A DNA stretch of 8,913 nucleotides from Athalassotoga sp964433875 (GCA_964433875.1 CAYSSO010000047.1:1-8913), one strand, 5' to 3'; shown: positions 1 to 6,628, counted from the first letter of the stretch. The notes: generated by a model not told the origin, from the sequence alone. Program-made: numbers and translations.

Positions 1-504
1 TTTGTTCAAACCACGGCTGAAAATATGGAGTTTTGTCAGGAATTCGATCTTGTCAACGCCCAAGGAGATGTTTTGAGTTATTTAGACGATCCTGAAGAAG
101 GAATAAAAAGAATTCATAGAGCCTTAAAATCTGATGGAATCTTTGCGGGAACGGTTGATTCTAAATATGCCTTCATCAAGGATCTTTCAAGAATGGGAGA
201 GTTTGAAAAGATCGCCGCCATTGAAAGAAATTCTGTTATCTTCATAGGCGATCCCGACATTGATATAACATTCAAAACAAGGCTTTTTACGTCTAAAACA
301 CTTTCACAATTTCTCGAAGATCACAATTTCAAAGTTATGGAAATATCAGGAGTAATTCTCTTCGGGCCTTACGAAGAGAGACTTCATTCTAAGTTCAACG
401 AAATAGTCGAGAATGAATTAAAATACAGAAATGATACCGCTCTTGTCGATCAGGCAATGCACCTGCATTTCATAGCAAAAAAATTAGCGAATAGGAGGTT
501 ATAA
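1..504 (+). CDS. SAM-dependent methyltransferase, C-terminal part (5' end outside window)
   Basis: The frame is open from base 1 to the TAA at 502-504, so the gene starts to the left of the window; the ATG at 25 is internal because the open frame continues upstream of it. The visible part begins near the end of a Rossmann-like class I methyltransferase fold. The stretch DLVNAQGDVLSYL followed by dPEEGIKRIHRALKSDGIF matches the motif II-III region of the Methyltransf_11/25 type, where a helix of this shape precedes the usual LkpgG turn, here LKSDG. The N-terminal GxGxG SAM-binding loop is not visible, and the substrate cannot be told. The end of the gene holds the AGGAGGT ribosome binding site of the next gene, with only one base between stop and start, so the two are probably cotranscribed and coupled. 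Family assignment is fairly safe; function is open. Confidence 0.75.
   Translation, partial: FVQTTAENMEFCQEFDLVNAQGDVLSYLDDPEEGIKRIHRALKSDGIFAGTVDSKYAFIKDLSRMGEFEKIAAIERNSVIFIGDPDIDITFKTRLFTSKTLSQFLEDHNFKVMEISGVILFGPYEERLHSKFNEIVENELKYRNDTALVDQAMHLHFIAKKLANRRL
493..499 (+). promoter_or_regulatory. Ribosome binding site of the exported protein, inside the preceding gene
   Basis: AGGAGGT lies in the last codons of the methyltransferase gene, about 7 bases before the ATG at 506. It fixes the start of the second gene and suggests translational coupling of the pair. Confidence 0.8.
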
Positions 505-505
505 A

Positions 506-1042
506 ATGAAAAAGAGTATCGTGATTTTTAGTTTCGTTATACTTTTCGGCATTTTATCCTTTGCAGGAACAGCAAGTTTAACGAGCACGAGTGTAAATTG
601 GTCGAATTTACCTTACACTCTGTCTGCCACCGTTGAAAGCCATACAATATTTGGCACAAAGGTCGATTTTCACTCGACTGTCAAGGACGGAGTGTTAGAT
701 CATTATTCAGCCTTTGACTTTGAGCATTTGGTATTCACATTCGATCAAAACTTTATCAATGAATTGCCATACGGAATAACAACACTTAACTGCTCGATAA
801 ATCGCAACTTCTTTTCGTGGATTGTATCTTCAAAAGCATACCCCTGGGGGAAGGTCAGCATAAGCGCGCCCACGGTCGGGGTGATAGAGATATTCGTCGT
901 CGGTGGAGTTAGTTTATATTTTCTTATCACTCACGATCCCTTTCCTATTTTCTACGGCCTTGGTGTCCTTACAGTCGAAAATCTATTTGTCTCATCGCTC
1001 AAGACAAATTGCACGATAATTTTGGACAAAGAAAAATCATAA
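506..1042 (+). CDS. Exported or membrane protein of unknown function
   Basis: This 178-residue protein is not recognised. The start ATG is supported by AGGAGGT at 493-499, about 7 bases upstream, and follows the methyltransferase stop by one base. Residues 1-20 (KK, then a long hydrophobic stretch ending SFAG) look like a Sec signal peptide with cleavage near residue 20-23. The mature part is rich in Ser, Thr and aromatic residues and reads as mostly beta strand. A second hydrophobic stretch covers about residues 123-141, followed by another around 147-157, which could be one or two membrane segments or buried strands. Two cysteines (C96 and C169) could pair if the protein is outside the cytoplasm. 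The last 6 bases overlap the convergent regulator gene. The protein is placed with a methyltransferase, but no role follows from that. Confidence 0.65.
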   Translation: MKKSIVIFSFVILFGILSFAGTASLTSTSVNWSNLPYTLSATVESHTIFGTKVDFHSTVKDGVLDHYSAFDFEHLVFTFDQNFINELPYGITTLNCSINRNFFSWIVSSKAYPWGKVSISAPTVGVIEIFVVGGVSLYFLITHDPFPIFYGLGVLTVENLFVSSLKTNCTIILDKEKS

Positions 1043-1897
1043 ATTTCTTTCACCTTGCATCAAATTCACTCTGTCTTGGGAAGGCAGAAGTCTAAAGAAT
1101 CTCTTGTACTCTCTGCTGAACTGGGAAGGGCTATCGTAGCCCACCTGATAAGAGGCGGTTGTTACATCATTTCCCGTCATGATGAGTCTTCTTGCCTCAC
1201 ATAAGCGAAGTTTTTTCTGATACTGAAGCGGTGTCATGCCAGTTAAAAATTTGAAATGCTGGTAAAAACTCGAAACACTCATGCCCACAAGTTCAGAGAG
1301 TTCCTTCATATCGATAGATTCAGAAAAGTGCGTTTTGAGATAATTCAAAGCCTTCATCACATCGTTGTTTTCTGAAAGGGCAATCTGGATAAGTCGTGGA
1401 CCTAATTCACTCATCAAAAGTCGATAAGTTATCTCTTTTGCAATGATAGAAGAAAGTGCTAAAAAGTGTTCTGGCTCGTTCACAAGATCCAAGAGCCTTC
1501 TAAAAGCATCAAGAAGGTGAACTGTTACTTTTCCGAGTGCCATTCCACTGAACATATTTCCAAGTTTGGCGCTGAATTTATGTTCAACGATTAACTCTGA
1601 AAGGATATTCATGTCTATTTCCCAGGTTATGCCGAGGTAAGGTTTTTCTTTCGATGCCTCTATTATCTGGGCTGTGACGGGAAGATCCAAAGAAGTAAGT
1701 AAAAAATGTTCTACGTCATAAACGTAGTATTCCTCTCCTAAAAGTACACGTTTTGTTCCCTGAACTGCGAGACAAATTCCAGGGGGTAGCATATAACTGT
1801 GAGGTTGCGTCGGCTCCTCATGTCGGCTTACGGTAAGATCTGGGAAAGGATTTACCACAGGTTGTTTTTCTGTAAGTTGAAAAATTTTTTCTGTCAA
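1037..1897 (-). CDS. AraC-family transcriptional regulator with AraC_N (cupin-like) sensor domain
   Basis: This 286-residue protein is a full-length regulator. Residues about 20-165 match the AraC_N type N-terminal domain (PF06719 type): PPGICLAVQGTKRVLLGEEYYVY, then DVEHFLLTSLDLPVTAQI, are hallmarks of that family. Residues about 178-275 form the AraC DNA-binding domain with two helix-turn-helix motifs: MKELSELVGMSVSSFYQHFK (197-216) and ASYQVGYDSPSQFSREYKRF (248-267), the latter being the conserved second HTH signature. The protein probably binds a small ligand and regulates nearby genes; the ligand is unknown. The start is a TTG at 1895-1897 preceded by AAAGGA with a short spacer of about 4 bases; no better in-frame start is visible upstream. 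It lies 69 bases downstream of the restriction endonuclease gene on the same strand and overlaps the convergent exported-protein gene by 6 bases. Confidence 0.88.
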   Translation of the reverse strand: MTEKIFQLTEKQPVVNPFPDLTVSRHEEPTQPHSYMLPPGICLAVQGTKRVLLGEEYYVYDVEHFLLTSLDLPVTAQIIEASKEKPYLGITWEIDMNILSELIVEHKFSAKLGNMFSGMALGKVTVHLLDAFRRLLDLVNEPEHFLALSSIIAKEITYRLLMSELGPRLIQIALSENNDVMKALNYLKTHFSESIDMKELSELVGMSVSSFYQHFKFLTGMTPLQYQKKLRLCEARRLIMTGNDVTTASYQVGYDSPSQFSREYKRFFRLLPSQDRVNLMQGERNL

Positions 1898-1927
1898 TTT
1901 TTCCTTTACAAAAGTGACATACTTCCA

Positions 1928-1943
1928 CCACTTATAGAAGTGG
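1928..1943. repeat. Inverted repeat in the araC-type gene leader, possible operator
   Basis: CCACTT-ATAG-AAGTGG is a perfect 6-bp inverted repeat with a 4-base loop. On the minus strand it encloses TATAAG, a possible -10 element for the regulator, with a weak TTAAGC about 17 bases upstream. No T-tract follows it, so it does not look like a terminator of the restriction gene. An operator or autoregulatory site is possible but unproven. Confidence 0.3.
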
Positions 1944-1966
1944 GAGAATTCTTGCTTAAAAGGGCG

Positions 1967-2617
1967 TTAAAAAATGCCTTTATTTAAGTTTTGAAGTCTT
2001 TTGATCTCGGTTTTTATCTCATCGATTACTTCTTGATTATATATTTTTCGCTTATCTTCTTTTTTTATTGAAAAGACATAAAAAACACTTCCACCGTATT
2101 TCTTTTTAAATTTTTCATGCGTTTTCAACTGAAGATCTCTTTCTTTGAAAATTTCTGGTATTTGGTAAGCGCCGGAAACAGGTTTAATCTGGATGCCTAC
2201 ATAATTTTTTCCGACTTTTATGTAAAAATCAACGTTATACAACCTGTCCCATTCATCCGGAGCAGGCTTTATCTCTACTCCAAGGATATCTTGAAGTTGG
2301 CCGTATATAGTCGTTTTTTCTGTTATATAACCCTCAAATGTTCTTTTAATAACTAAATTCGTTATGAAATCAATGCAATCCTCTTCTGTGATACTTTCTA
2401 TTTCGGCCGATAAAACTTCTTTTATCTTTACGTATAACTTTTGTCCCAATTCGATAAGATGCTCTTTTGGATAGACGTTATTGTAATAATAGTTTTCCCA
2501 TTCTTCTATCGCTTTTGGAGAACATTTTCTTATCTCTTCAGAAACTTTTCCAACATTTCTAGAAAAATTCAGTTGGAATCTATTCGTAGCGCTGTTTAAT
2601 ATCCATTCTTTAGACAT
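1967..2617 (-). CDS. Type II restriction endonuclease, MjaI family (probable CTAG specificity)
   Basis: This 216-residue protein resembles the MjaI family of type II restriction endonucleases (RE_MjaI type). The N-terminus EWILNSATNRFQLNFSRNVG, with VSEEIRKCSPK and EWENYYYNNV next to it, has the pattern I associate with that family. A probable PD-(D/E)xK nuclease core is seen as VDFYIKVGKNYVGIQIKP: D130 as the first acidic residue and Q143-I-K145 as the QxK variant of the ExK motif. MjaI of Methanocaldococcus jannaschii cuts CTAG; specificity here is inferred from family resemblance and the matching partner. The gene overlaps the methyltransferase gene by 8 bases (ATG within ATGTCTAA), so its translation probably depends on the methyltransferase being made. 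Its own Shine-Dalgarno is weak. Family call is from memory of family patterns, not a search. Confidence 0.72.
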   Translation of the reverse strand: MSKEWILNSATNRFQLNFSRNVGKVSEEIRKCSPKAIEEWENYYYNNVYPKEHLIELGQKLYVKIKEVLSAEIESITEEDCIDFITNLVIKRTFEGYITEKTTIYGQLQDILGVEIKPAPDEWDRLYNVDFYIKVGKNYVGIQIKPVSGAYQIPEIFKERDLQLKTHEKFKKKYGGSVFYVFSIKKEDKRKIYNQEVIDEIKTEIKRLQNLNKGIF

Positions 2618-3854
2618 TCAAATCATCTTCTGCCTTCATCAATATTTTTCGATACCTCGAATTTTCATTTAAAACATCAGCCATGCCTAATTTTACAAGT
2701 TCTTTGTTGATGAATATTTTATTTTTAAGAAAAACGTAAGCAGATACAATTTCGCCTTCTGGTTTAGAAAAAGTATCGAATTTCAAATAAACGAATTTCC
2801 CCTTAAGATATTCATTCAAGTATAAGAATATTTTTGAAGATTCGTTCGCTTTTGGGATGATTCCAAGGAATTTAACTTTAAGCCCCGTATCTAACTCGAT
2901 GGTATTTTCACTGACGATTTTTACAACTTTGTACAGTCTTTCTTTTCCAAAATTGAATTTTTCCGGCGAAATTATCGGTTTTGCGTCTTTTATATTTGGT
3001 TTATATTCTTTCTCATTTTCAATTTTAATCTCAGAAACACGCTCTATTATTTCTATGTTGAATTGAGATAACAAATTTTCACTCTTTGCGATCTTTTCCT
3101 TTATGACTTTCAAAAATTCAGGATTTATTTCATATCCTATGGAATTTCTTTCAAGTTCGTTGGCAACTTTTACAGTTGTTCCGCTGCCTAAAAAGGGATC
3201 TAAAATAGTGTCTCCGACAAAACTGAACATCTTGATCAGCCTTCTAGGCAACTCTTCGGGAAACATTGCTTCATGCTCTAATTGTTTGGCACCGTTGAAA
3301 TTCCAGTGACCAGAAAAGTACTCTTTCCATTCTTCCTTTGTCAATTTAGATCTTTCCTTTATTTCTTTTGAAACAGATCGTGCCTGACCCGGCTTTTTGA
3401 AAATCAAAATGAATTCATAATCAAGTTCTATTAAACCATTTGGAGGATAAGGATATGATCCCATAACAATGGCTCCACCGGTTGTATTCATTTTCGTCTT
3501 TTTTTGCCATATTATCGATCCCATGTAATCAAAGCCTATTTGCTCACATTGAGTAATTATCTCGGCATGAAGGGGAGACACTTTGTATTTTCCATATATA
3601 ATGCTTCTTAAGAATTGATCTCCTATATTCACACACAATCTTGATCCTGGCTTGAGGACTCTAAAACTTTCTTCCCAAACAAGATAAAGACTTTTAAGAT
3701 AATCATGCAAAGATTGATCATACCCTATTTGGCCTTTTACTTTGTAATTTTTGATGTGCCAGTAGGGTGGAGATGTTACGATCAGATCGATCGTTGAATT
3801 ATTCAATTCAGGCATTCTTCTGCTGTCACCAATTATTATTTTTGATGAGATCAC
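2610..3854 (-). CDS. DNA (cytosine-N4) methyltransferase, beta class, fused to a degenerate SNase-like domain
   Basis: This 414-residue protein is the modification enzyme of the restriction-modification pair. The catalytic motif IV is TSPPYW (residues 27-32), the form typical of N4-cytosine methyltransferases, and the SAM-binding motif I is DPFLGSGTT (219-227). The order IV before I marks the beta class, as in M.MjaI. The region between (about 110-200) probably holds the target recognition domain. Residues about 306-412 are an extra domain that matches an SNase (TNase-like) layout: VVKIVSENTIEL, VKFLGI, KGKFVYLKFD, AYVFLKN, INKELVKLGMADV, then YRKILMKAEDDL. The residues that act in staphylococcal nuclease (R35, D40, E43, R87) appear replaced (K328, I333, A336, E368 by eye), so it is probably non-catalytic. 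The start is GTG at 3852-3854 with GGAGG about 7 bases upstream. It overlaps the endonuclease gene by 8 bases. Confidence 0.88.
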   Translation of the reverse strand: MISSKIIIGDSRRMPELNNSTIDLIVTSPPYWHIKNYKVKGQIGYDQSLHDYLKSLYLVWEESFRVLKPGSRLCVNIGDQFLRSIIYGKYKVSPLHAEIITQCEQIGFDYMGSIIWQKKTKMNTTGGAIVMGSYPYPPNGLIELDYEFILIFKKPGQARSVSKEIKERSKLTKEEWKEYFSGHWNFNGAKQLEHEAMFPEELPRRLIKMFSFVGDTILDPFLGSGTTVKVANELERNSIGYEINPEFLKVIKEKIAKSENLLSQFNIEIIERVSEIKIENEKEYKPNIKDAKPIISPEKFNFGKERLYKVVKIVSENTIELDTGLKVKFLGIIPKANESSKIFLYLNEYLKGKFVYLKFDTFSKPEGEIVSAYVFLKNKIFINKELVKLGMADVLNENSRYRKILMKAEDDLNV

Positions 3855-3891
3855 ACTTTCTCCTCCAAACTAATTTTTCATATTCCACTCA

Positions 3892-3925
3892 CCGATTTTT
3901 CCTGGCATATGCCATTGGCCATCGG
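3892..3925. repeat. Interrupted hairpin between gpmA and the methyltransferase gene
   Basis: CCGAT at 3892-3896 pairs with ATCGG at 3921-3925. Inside it CC/GG can pair, and TGGCATATGCCA (3903-3914) is a perfect 12-bp palindrome. The structure lies directly after the TAG stop of gpmA (3926-3928). Read in the gpmA direction it is followed by purine-rich sequence and not by a T-tract, so it is a poor intrinsic terminator; read on the + strand a T-run follows, but no + strand gene feeds into it. It may be an mRNA end-protection or attenuation structure. Confidence 0.35.
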
Positions 3926-4678
3926 CTATTTTTTATTCGCTTTAGATTGGTTCGCGACGGCCTCGACCTTTTTCTCGATCTCCTCTTGATTACCAAGATA
4001 ATAATGCTTTATCGGTTTTAGATTATCGTCAAGTTCGTACACAAGAGGAATTCCCGTCGGAATGTTAAGAGCGATTACCTCTTCGTTCGATAAATTGTCA
4101 AGATATTTTACCAATCCTCTTAGACTATTTCCGTGTGCGACGACAATAACCTTCTTTCCCGATCTTATCGTTGGCGCTATCGTTGAATTCCAGTAAGGTA
4201 TTACCCTGTTTATCGTGTCTATAAGATTTTCAGTAAGAGGCAGTTCAGACTCTTTCAAATTTGCGTACCGCGGATCATGGCCTGGATATCTCGGATCATT
4301 CTTATCAAGCGCCGGTGGCCTTACATCTGCCGACCTTCTCCACAAAGTTACCTGTTCTTCGCCGTACTTTTTGGCAGTTTCGGCTTTATTCAACCCTTGC
4401 AAGGCACCGTAATGCCTTTCATTCAATCTCCATGAATTTTGAACGGGTATCCACATCAGATCCATCTCATCGAGTACTATCCACAAAGTTCTTATGGCTC
4501 TTTTGAGCACAGATGTGAAGGCGATATCGAAGTTATAACCTGAATCTTTGAGAATTTTACCTGCACTGTGGGCCTCCTGAATCCCTCCATCGGTAAGATC
4601 CACATCCGTCCAGCCTGTAAACCTATTTTCTTTGTTCCACAAACTTTCTCCGTGTCTCAAAAGCACAATCTTGTACAT
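3926..4678 (-). CDS. gpmA: 2,3-bisphosphoglycerate-dependent phosphoglycerate mutase
   Basis: This enzyme interconverts 3-phosphoglycerate and 2-phosphoglycerate in glycolysis and gluconeogenesis through a phosphohistidine intermediate, in the cytoplasm. The 250-residue length fits the family. The signature LLRHGESLWNKENRFTGWTD is at residues 6-25, with the phosphorylated H9. The other catalytic residues are in place: R60 in LKRAIRT, E87 in RLNERHYG, and H182 in VVAHGNSLRG; RRSADVRPP and DPRYPGHDPRY are typical of GpmA rather than of broader histidine phosphatases. The C-terminus ends in a Lys-rich tail. The ATG is preceded by AAGGAGGT with ideal spacing and by a TATAAT -10 box. It is divergent from the oxidoreductase gene and lies upstream of the restriction-modification genes on the same strand, which it may cotranscribe because no clear terminator separates them. 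Confidence 0.96.
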   Translation of the reverse strand: MYKIVLLRHGESLWNKENRFTGWTDVDLTDGGIQEAHSAGKILKDSGYNFDIAFTSVLKRAIRTLWIVLDEMDLMWIPVQNSWRLNERHYGALQGLNKAETAKKYGEEQVTLWRRSADVRPPALDKNDPRYPGHDPRYANLKESELPLTENLIDTINRVIPYWNSTIAPTIRSGKKVIVVAHGNSLRGLVKYLDNLSNEEVIALNIPTGIPLVYELDDNLKPIKHYYLGNQEEIEKKVEAVANQSKANKK

Positions 4679-4684
4679 TTAAAG

Positions 4685-4716
4685 ACCTCCTTAACAATGT
4701 ATTCAAATCTATTATA
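4685..4716 (-). promoter_or_regulatory. gpmA promoter -10 box and ribosome binding site
   Basis: On the minus strand a consensus TATAAT occupies 4716-4711, and AAGGAGGT occupies 4692-4685, about 6 bases before the ATG at 4678. The -35 region is weak (CTGATA about 19 bases upstream is the best candidate). The implied leader is about 25 bases. An imperfect inverted repeat (AATT...AATT, 4720-4736) lies between the -35 and -10 areas. Confidence 0.65.
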
Positions 4717-4769
4717 CCCAATTAGGCTCCAATTTTATCAGCAGGTGGCGTGTGGCTTGTAGCACGTAG

Positions 4770-4799
4770 AATTGTCAATTAATCTTTATGTCTTACAAT
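4770..4799 (+). promoter_or_regulatory. Promoter of the oxidoreductase gene with overlapping palindrome
   Basis: TTGTCA (4772-4777) and TACAAT (4794-4799) are spaced by 16 bases and would start a transcript near 4806, about 27 bases before the gene. AATTG-T-CAATT (4770-4780) is a perfect palindrome over the -35 box and could be a repressor site. Confidence 0.55.
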
Positions 4800-4832
4800 T
4801 TACATGGTAAGATGGATATGGAGGTGAAAATT

Positions 4833-5774
4833 ATGAGAAAATTGAAATTGGGAATAATCGGCTCTGGTATAGCGGTAAAAGAGTTGCATCTGCCGGCATT
4901 GAGAACTCTCGATACGCTTTACGAGGTAAAGGCAATTTCAAGTAGAAATATAGATCACGCCACATCACTTGCCCGAGAATGTGGAGACAACGTTGAAGCC
5001 TTTGATGATCTTTCAAGGATGAAGGAGATAGACGCTGTCGACATAGCGGTACCTGTAAATCTGAATTACGATATGATAAAGATCGCTTTTGAAAAGGGCT
5101 GGGATGTGATTTGCGAAAAACCCATCGCCGAAAACACTCAAAGCGCACGAAAAATACTTGAACTTCATGAGAGATATCCGCAAAGAATACTCTACATCGC
5201 CGAAAGCCACAGGCACGATCCTGCCATTAAGATAATAAAAGCACATCTTTCCGAAATCGGGGAGGTGGCCTTTTTCGATTACACGTTAGTTATTCCAACA
5301 AAAGACAGCAAATACGCAAAAACTGAATGGAGAAAACATCCGGCACACGTTGGGGGCTTTCTTTCGGATGGGGGAGTTCACCACGTTGCATTTTTGAATG
5401 CTATTTTTGGCAAATATCTTTCTGTCTGCGGATTTGTAAAGCAGATCTCTGACTTCACTGAGGCTTATGACACGATGATCATGAATATAAAGTATGAACA
5501 CGGTTTTGGCACCTATTCCGTTACTTACGCGCCTGATTACAGAGAAAATGAATTTTCAATCTACGGATCTGCCGGATTTTTAAAGATGAAAGATTCAAAA
5601 ATCATAGTCGTAAAGGGAAATGATGTCAAAGAATATCCTGTGCCTAAGGCAAATTTCTTCGCAGAAGAATTCAAGGATTTTTACAATTGCGTTGTCAACC
5701 GCCAAGAACCCGTTTTGGGCGATCCTTACCTTGCATTCACAGACCTTGAAATGATAGAAAAAGTCATACGCTAA
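4833..5774 (+). CDS. Gfo/Idh/MocA-family NAD(P)-dependent oxidoreductase
   Basis: The protein belongs to the glucose-fructose oxidoreductase/inositol dehydrogenase family, which oxidises or reduces sugars, polyols and related compounds with NAD(P). The start at 4833 is chosen over the upstream ATG at 4788 because GGAGGTGA (4820-4827) sits at the right distance and because the Rossmann strand KLKLGIIGSG begins immediately after it; the protein is then 313 residues, somewhat short for the family. The N-terminal domain has the dinucleotide loop GIIGSGIA (7-14) and the family signature CEKPIAEN (94-101), whose E-K-P lysine (K96) is catalytic. The C-terminal domain shows GGFLSDGGVHHV (174-185), the motif carrying the active-site histidine. 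The substrate is not predictable from sequence. The gene is divergent from gpmA and appears to be transcribed alone. Confidence 0.9.
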   Translation: MRKLKLGIIGSGIAVKELHLPALRTLDTLYEVKAISSRNIDHATSLARECGDNVEAFDDLSRMKEIDAVDIAVPVNLNYDMIKIAFEKGWDVICEKPIAENTQSARKILELHERYPQRILYIAESHRHDPAIKIIKAHLSEIGEVAFFDYTLVIPTKDSKYAKTEWRKHPAHVGGFLSDGGVHHVAFLNAIFGKYLSVCGFVKQISDFTEAYDTMIMNIKYEHGFGTYSVTYAPDYRENEFSIYGSAGFLKMKDSKIIVVKGNDVKEYPVPKANFFAEEFKDFYNCVVNRQEPVLGDPYLAFTDLEMIEKVIR

Positions 5775-5802
5775 TTCTTTTTAGAAGCGATCTATCTTTT
5801 TT
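5769..5802 (+). terminator. Weak intrinsic terminator after the oxidoreductase gene
   Basis: CGC (5769-5771) and TTCT (5775-5778) pair with AGAA (5783-5786) and GCG (5787-5789), with a 3-base bulge that holds the stop codon, and a T-rich run (5796-5802) follows. The stem is short and bulged, so this is tentative. Confidence 0.35.
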
Positions 5803-5908
5803 CTGAAATATCCAAAAGATGCTTCTTTTCGAAAGGTCTTATTGACTCGATGGTACTGTCGTCAAGGTAATTCAATTTTTTTATTTCTACATTCATTTTT
5901 TCTTCCAT
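5792..5908 (-). CDS. Possible 38-residue small protein
   Basis: This minus-strand frame runs from ATG at 5906-5908 to TAG at 5792-5794 and is not recognised as any family. The peptide is highly charged (starts MEEKMNVEIKKLNYLDD and ends HLLDISEKR) and reads like a real protein rather than random sequence. A second ATG at 5894-5896 would give 34 residues and has GGAAGA just upstream as a weak ribosome binding site; the first ATG has none. It is convergent with the oxidoreductase gene and overlaps its possible terminator. It could equally be a remnant of a longer gene or chance. The stretch 5775-6048 otherwise holds only AT-rich upstream sequence and a short direct repeat. Confidence 0.25.
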   Translation of the reverse strand: MEEKMNVEIKKLNYLDDSTIESIRPFEKKHLLDISEKR

Positions 5909-5974
5909 TTTGGAATACAGAAATCAGATCGGTGATCATAATTATACACAATGATATCCATTTTTTGGAAGGAT

Positions 5975-5996
5975 CATTTATCGAACTTCATTTATC
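5975..5996. repeat. Short direct repeat upstream of the exported-protein promoter
   Basis: CATTTATC occurs at 5975-5982 and 5989-5996, 14 bases apart, about 55-75 bases before the -10 box. It could be a regulator site or chance in AT-rich DNA. Confidence 0.2.
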
Positions 5997-6048
5997 ATGA
6001 AAAAATTAAATTTTCTTAAATTAAGTTAAACAAAATTATTCTTTTTTA

Positions 6049-6084
6049 TGATATAATACAAATGAAAATCGTTTTTGGAGGTGA
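6049..6084 (+). promoter_or_regulatory. Extended -10 promoter and strong ribosome binding site of the exported protein
   Basis: TGATATAAT (6049-6057) is an extended -10 element with a consensus TATAAT; the -35 region is weak but the upstream DNA is A/T-run rich, like an UP element. GGAGGTGA (6077-6084) follows at 7-8 bases from the ATG at 6089, which fixes that start rather than the in-frame ATG at 6062, which lies at about the expected transcript start. Confidence 0.7.
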
Positions 6085-6088
6085 AAAA

Positions 6089-6610
6089 ATGAAAAAGTTT
6101 CTAACAATTTCAATTTTATCTGCATTCTTAATAGCGGCATCGATAGCCATTGCAGCGGTTCCAGATTTCACGATGTATGGATTTCCCAATGTTGTCGCAA
6201 CGATAATAATTCAGCCAGATCAAAACGCGGTGCTCACACTCGGCAACGCGTCTATAAACATTCCAGCAGGTGCCTTTGGCAACGTTCCGGTTAAATTCGA
6301 ATTGCTTACTGCAACCCCGTCTTCATGGCAAAAGTATGTTCCATCAAATCAGAAAGTGCTTTATGCTTTCGCTTTCAAAGTCACAGACCTTACAACGGGT
6401 GCTTTGATAGGAAAATTCTCAAAGCCTGTGATCTTCTATTTTTCATCGAGCCAGATCAATTCACAGGCACAATATCTTGACACAACACCGTCCTTTGAAG
6501 TTTCTAGAAATCCCATACCACCAAAGATAGATATCGTTGGCCAGATAGGCACACTTTCTCATCCGATAGCAGGTGCACCCGTTGGATGGCTTGTAACTGT
6601 TCCAGAATAA
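6089..6610 (+). CDS. Secreted protein of unknown function, beta-rich
   Basis: The 173-residue protein begins MKKFLTISILSAFLIAAS, a clear Sec signal peptide, with probable cleavage after A22 or A23 (AIA-A). The mature part of about 150 residues has alternating hydrophobic and polar residues expected of beta strands and contains the phrase ASINIPAGAFGNVPVKF (54-70), which resembles the strand-turn IPAGA pattern of ZU5-like or immunoglobulin-like extracellular domains; that likeness is an inference from a short motif. There are no cysteines. The C-terminal part is Pro-rich (NPIPPK). The start at 6089 is chosen because of the GGAGGTGA placed before it and because it gives a normal signal peptide. 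The gene stands alone between its own promoter and a strong terminator, which suggests a well-expressed monocistronic exported or periplasmic product. Confidence 0.8.
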   Translation: MKKFLTISILSAFLIAASIAIAAVPDFTMYGFPNVVATIIIQPDQNAVLTLGNASINIPAGAFGNVPVKFELLTATPSSWQKYVPSNQKVLYAFAFKVTDLTTGALIGKFSKPVIFYFSSSQINSQAQYLDTTPSFEVSRNPIPPKIDIVGQIGTLSHPIAGAPVGWLVTVPE

Positions 6611-6628
6611 TTGATACAATACAAATAA

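Noticed and set aside
1961..1982. Hairpin-like GGGCGTT/AATGCC followed by TTTATTT
   Set aside because: It pairs well only when read on the + strand, where no gene would be terminated, and it overlaps the end of the endonuclease gene.
4831..5246. Overlapping minus-strand frames of 105 and 77 codons
   Set aside because: Antisense to the oxidoreductase gene, which has all family motifs; shadow frames.
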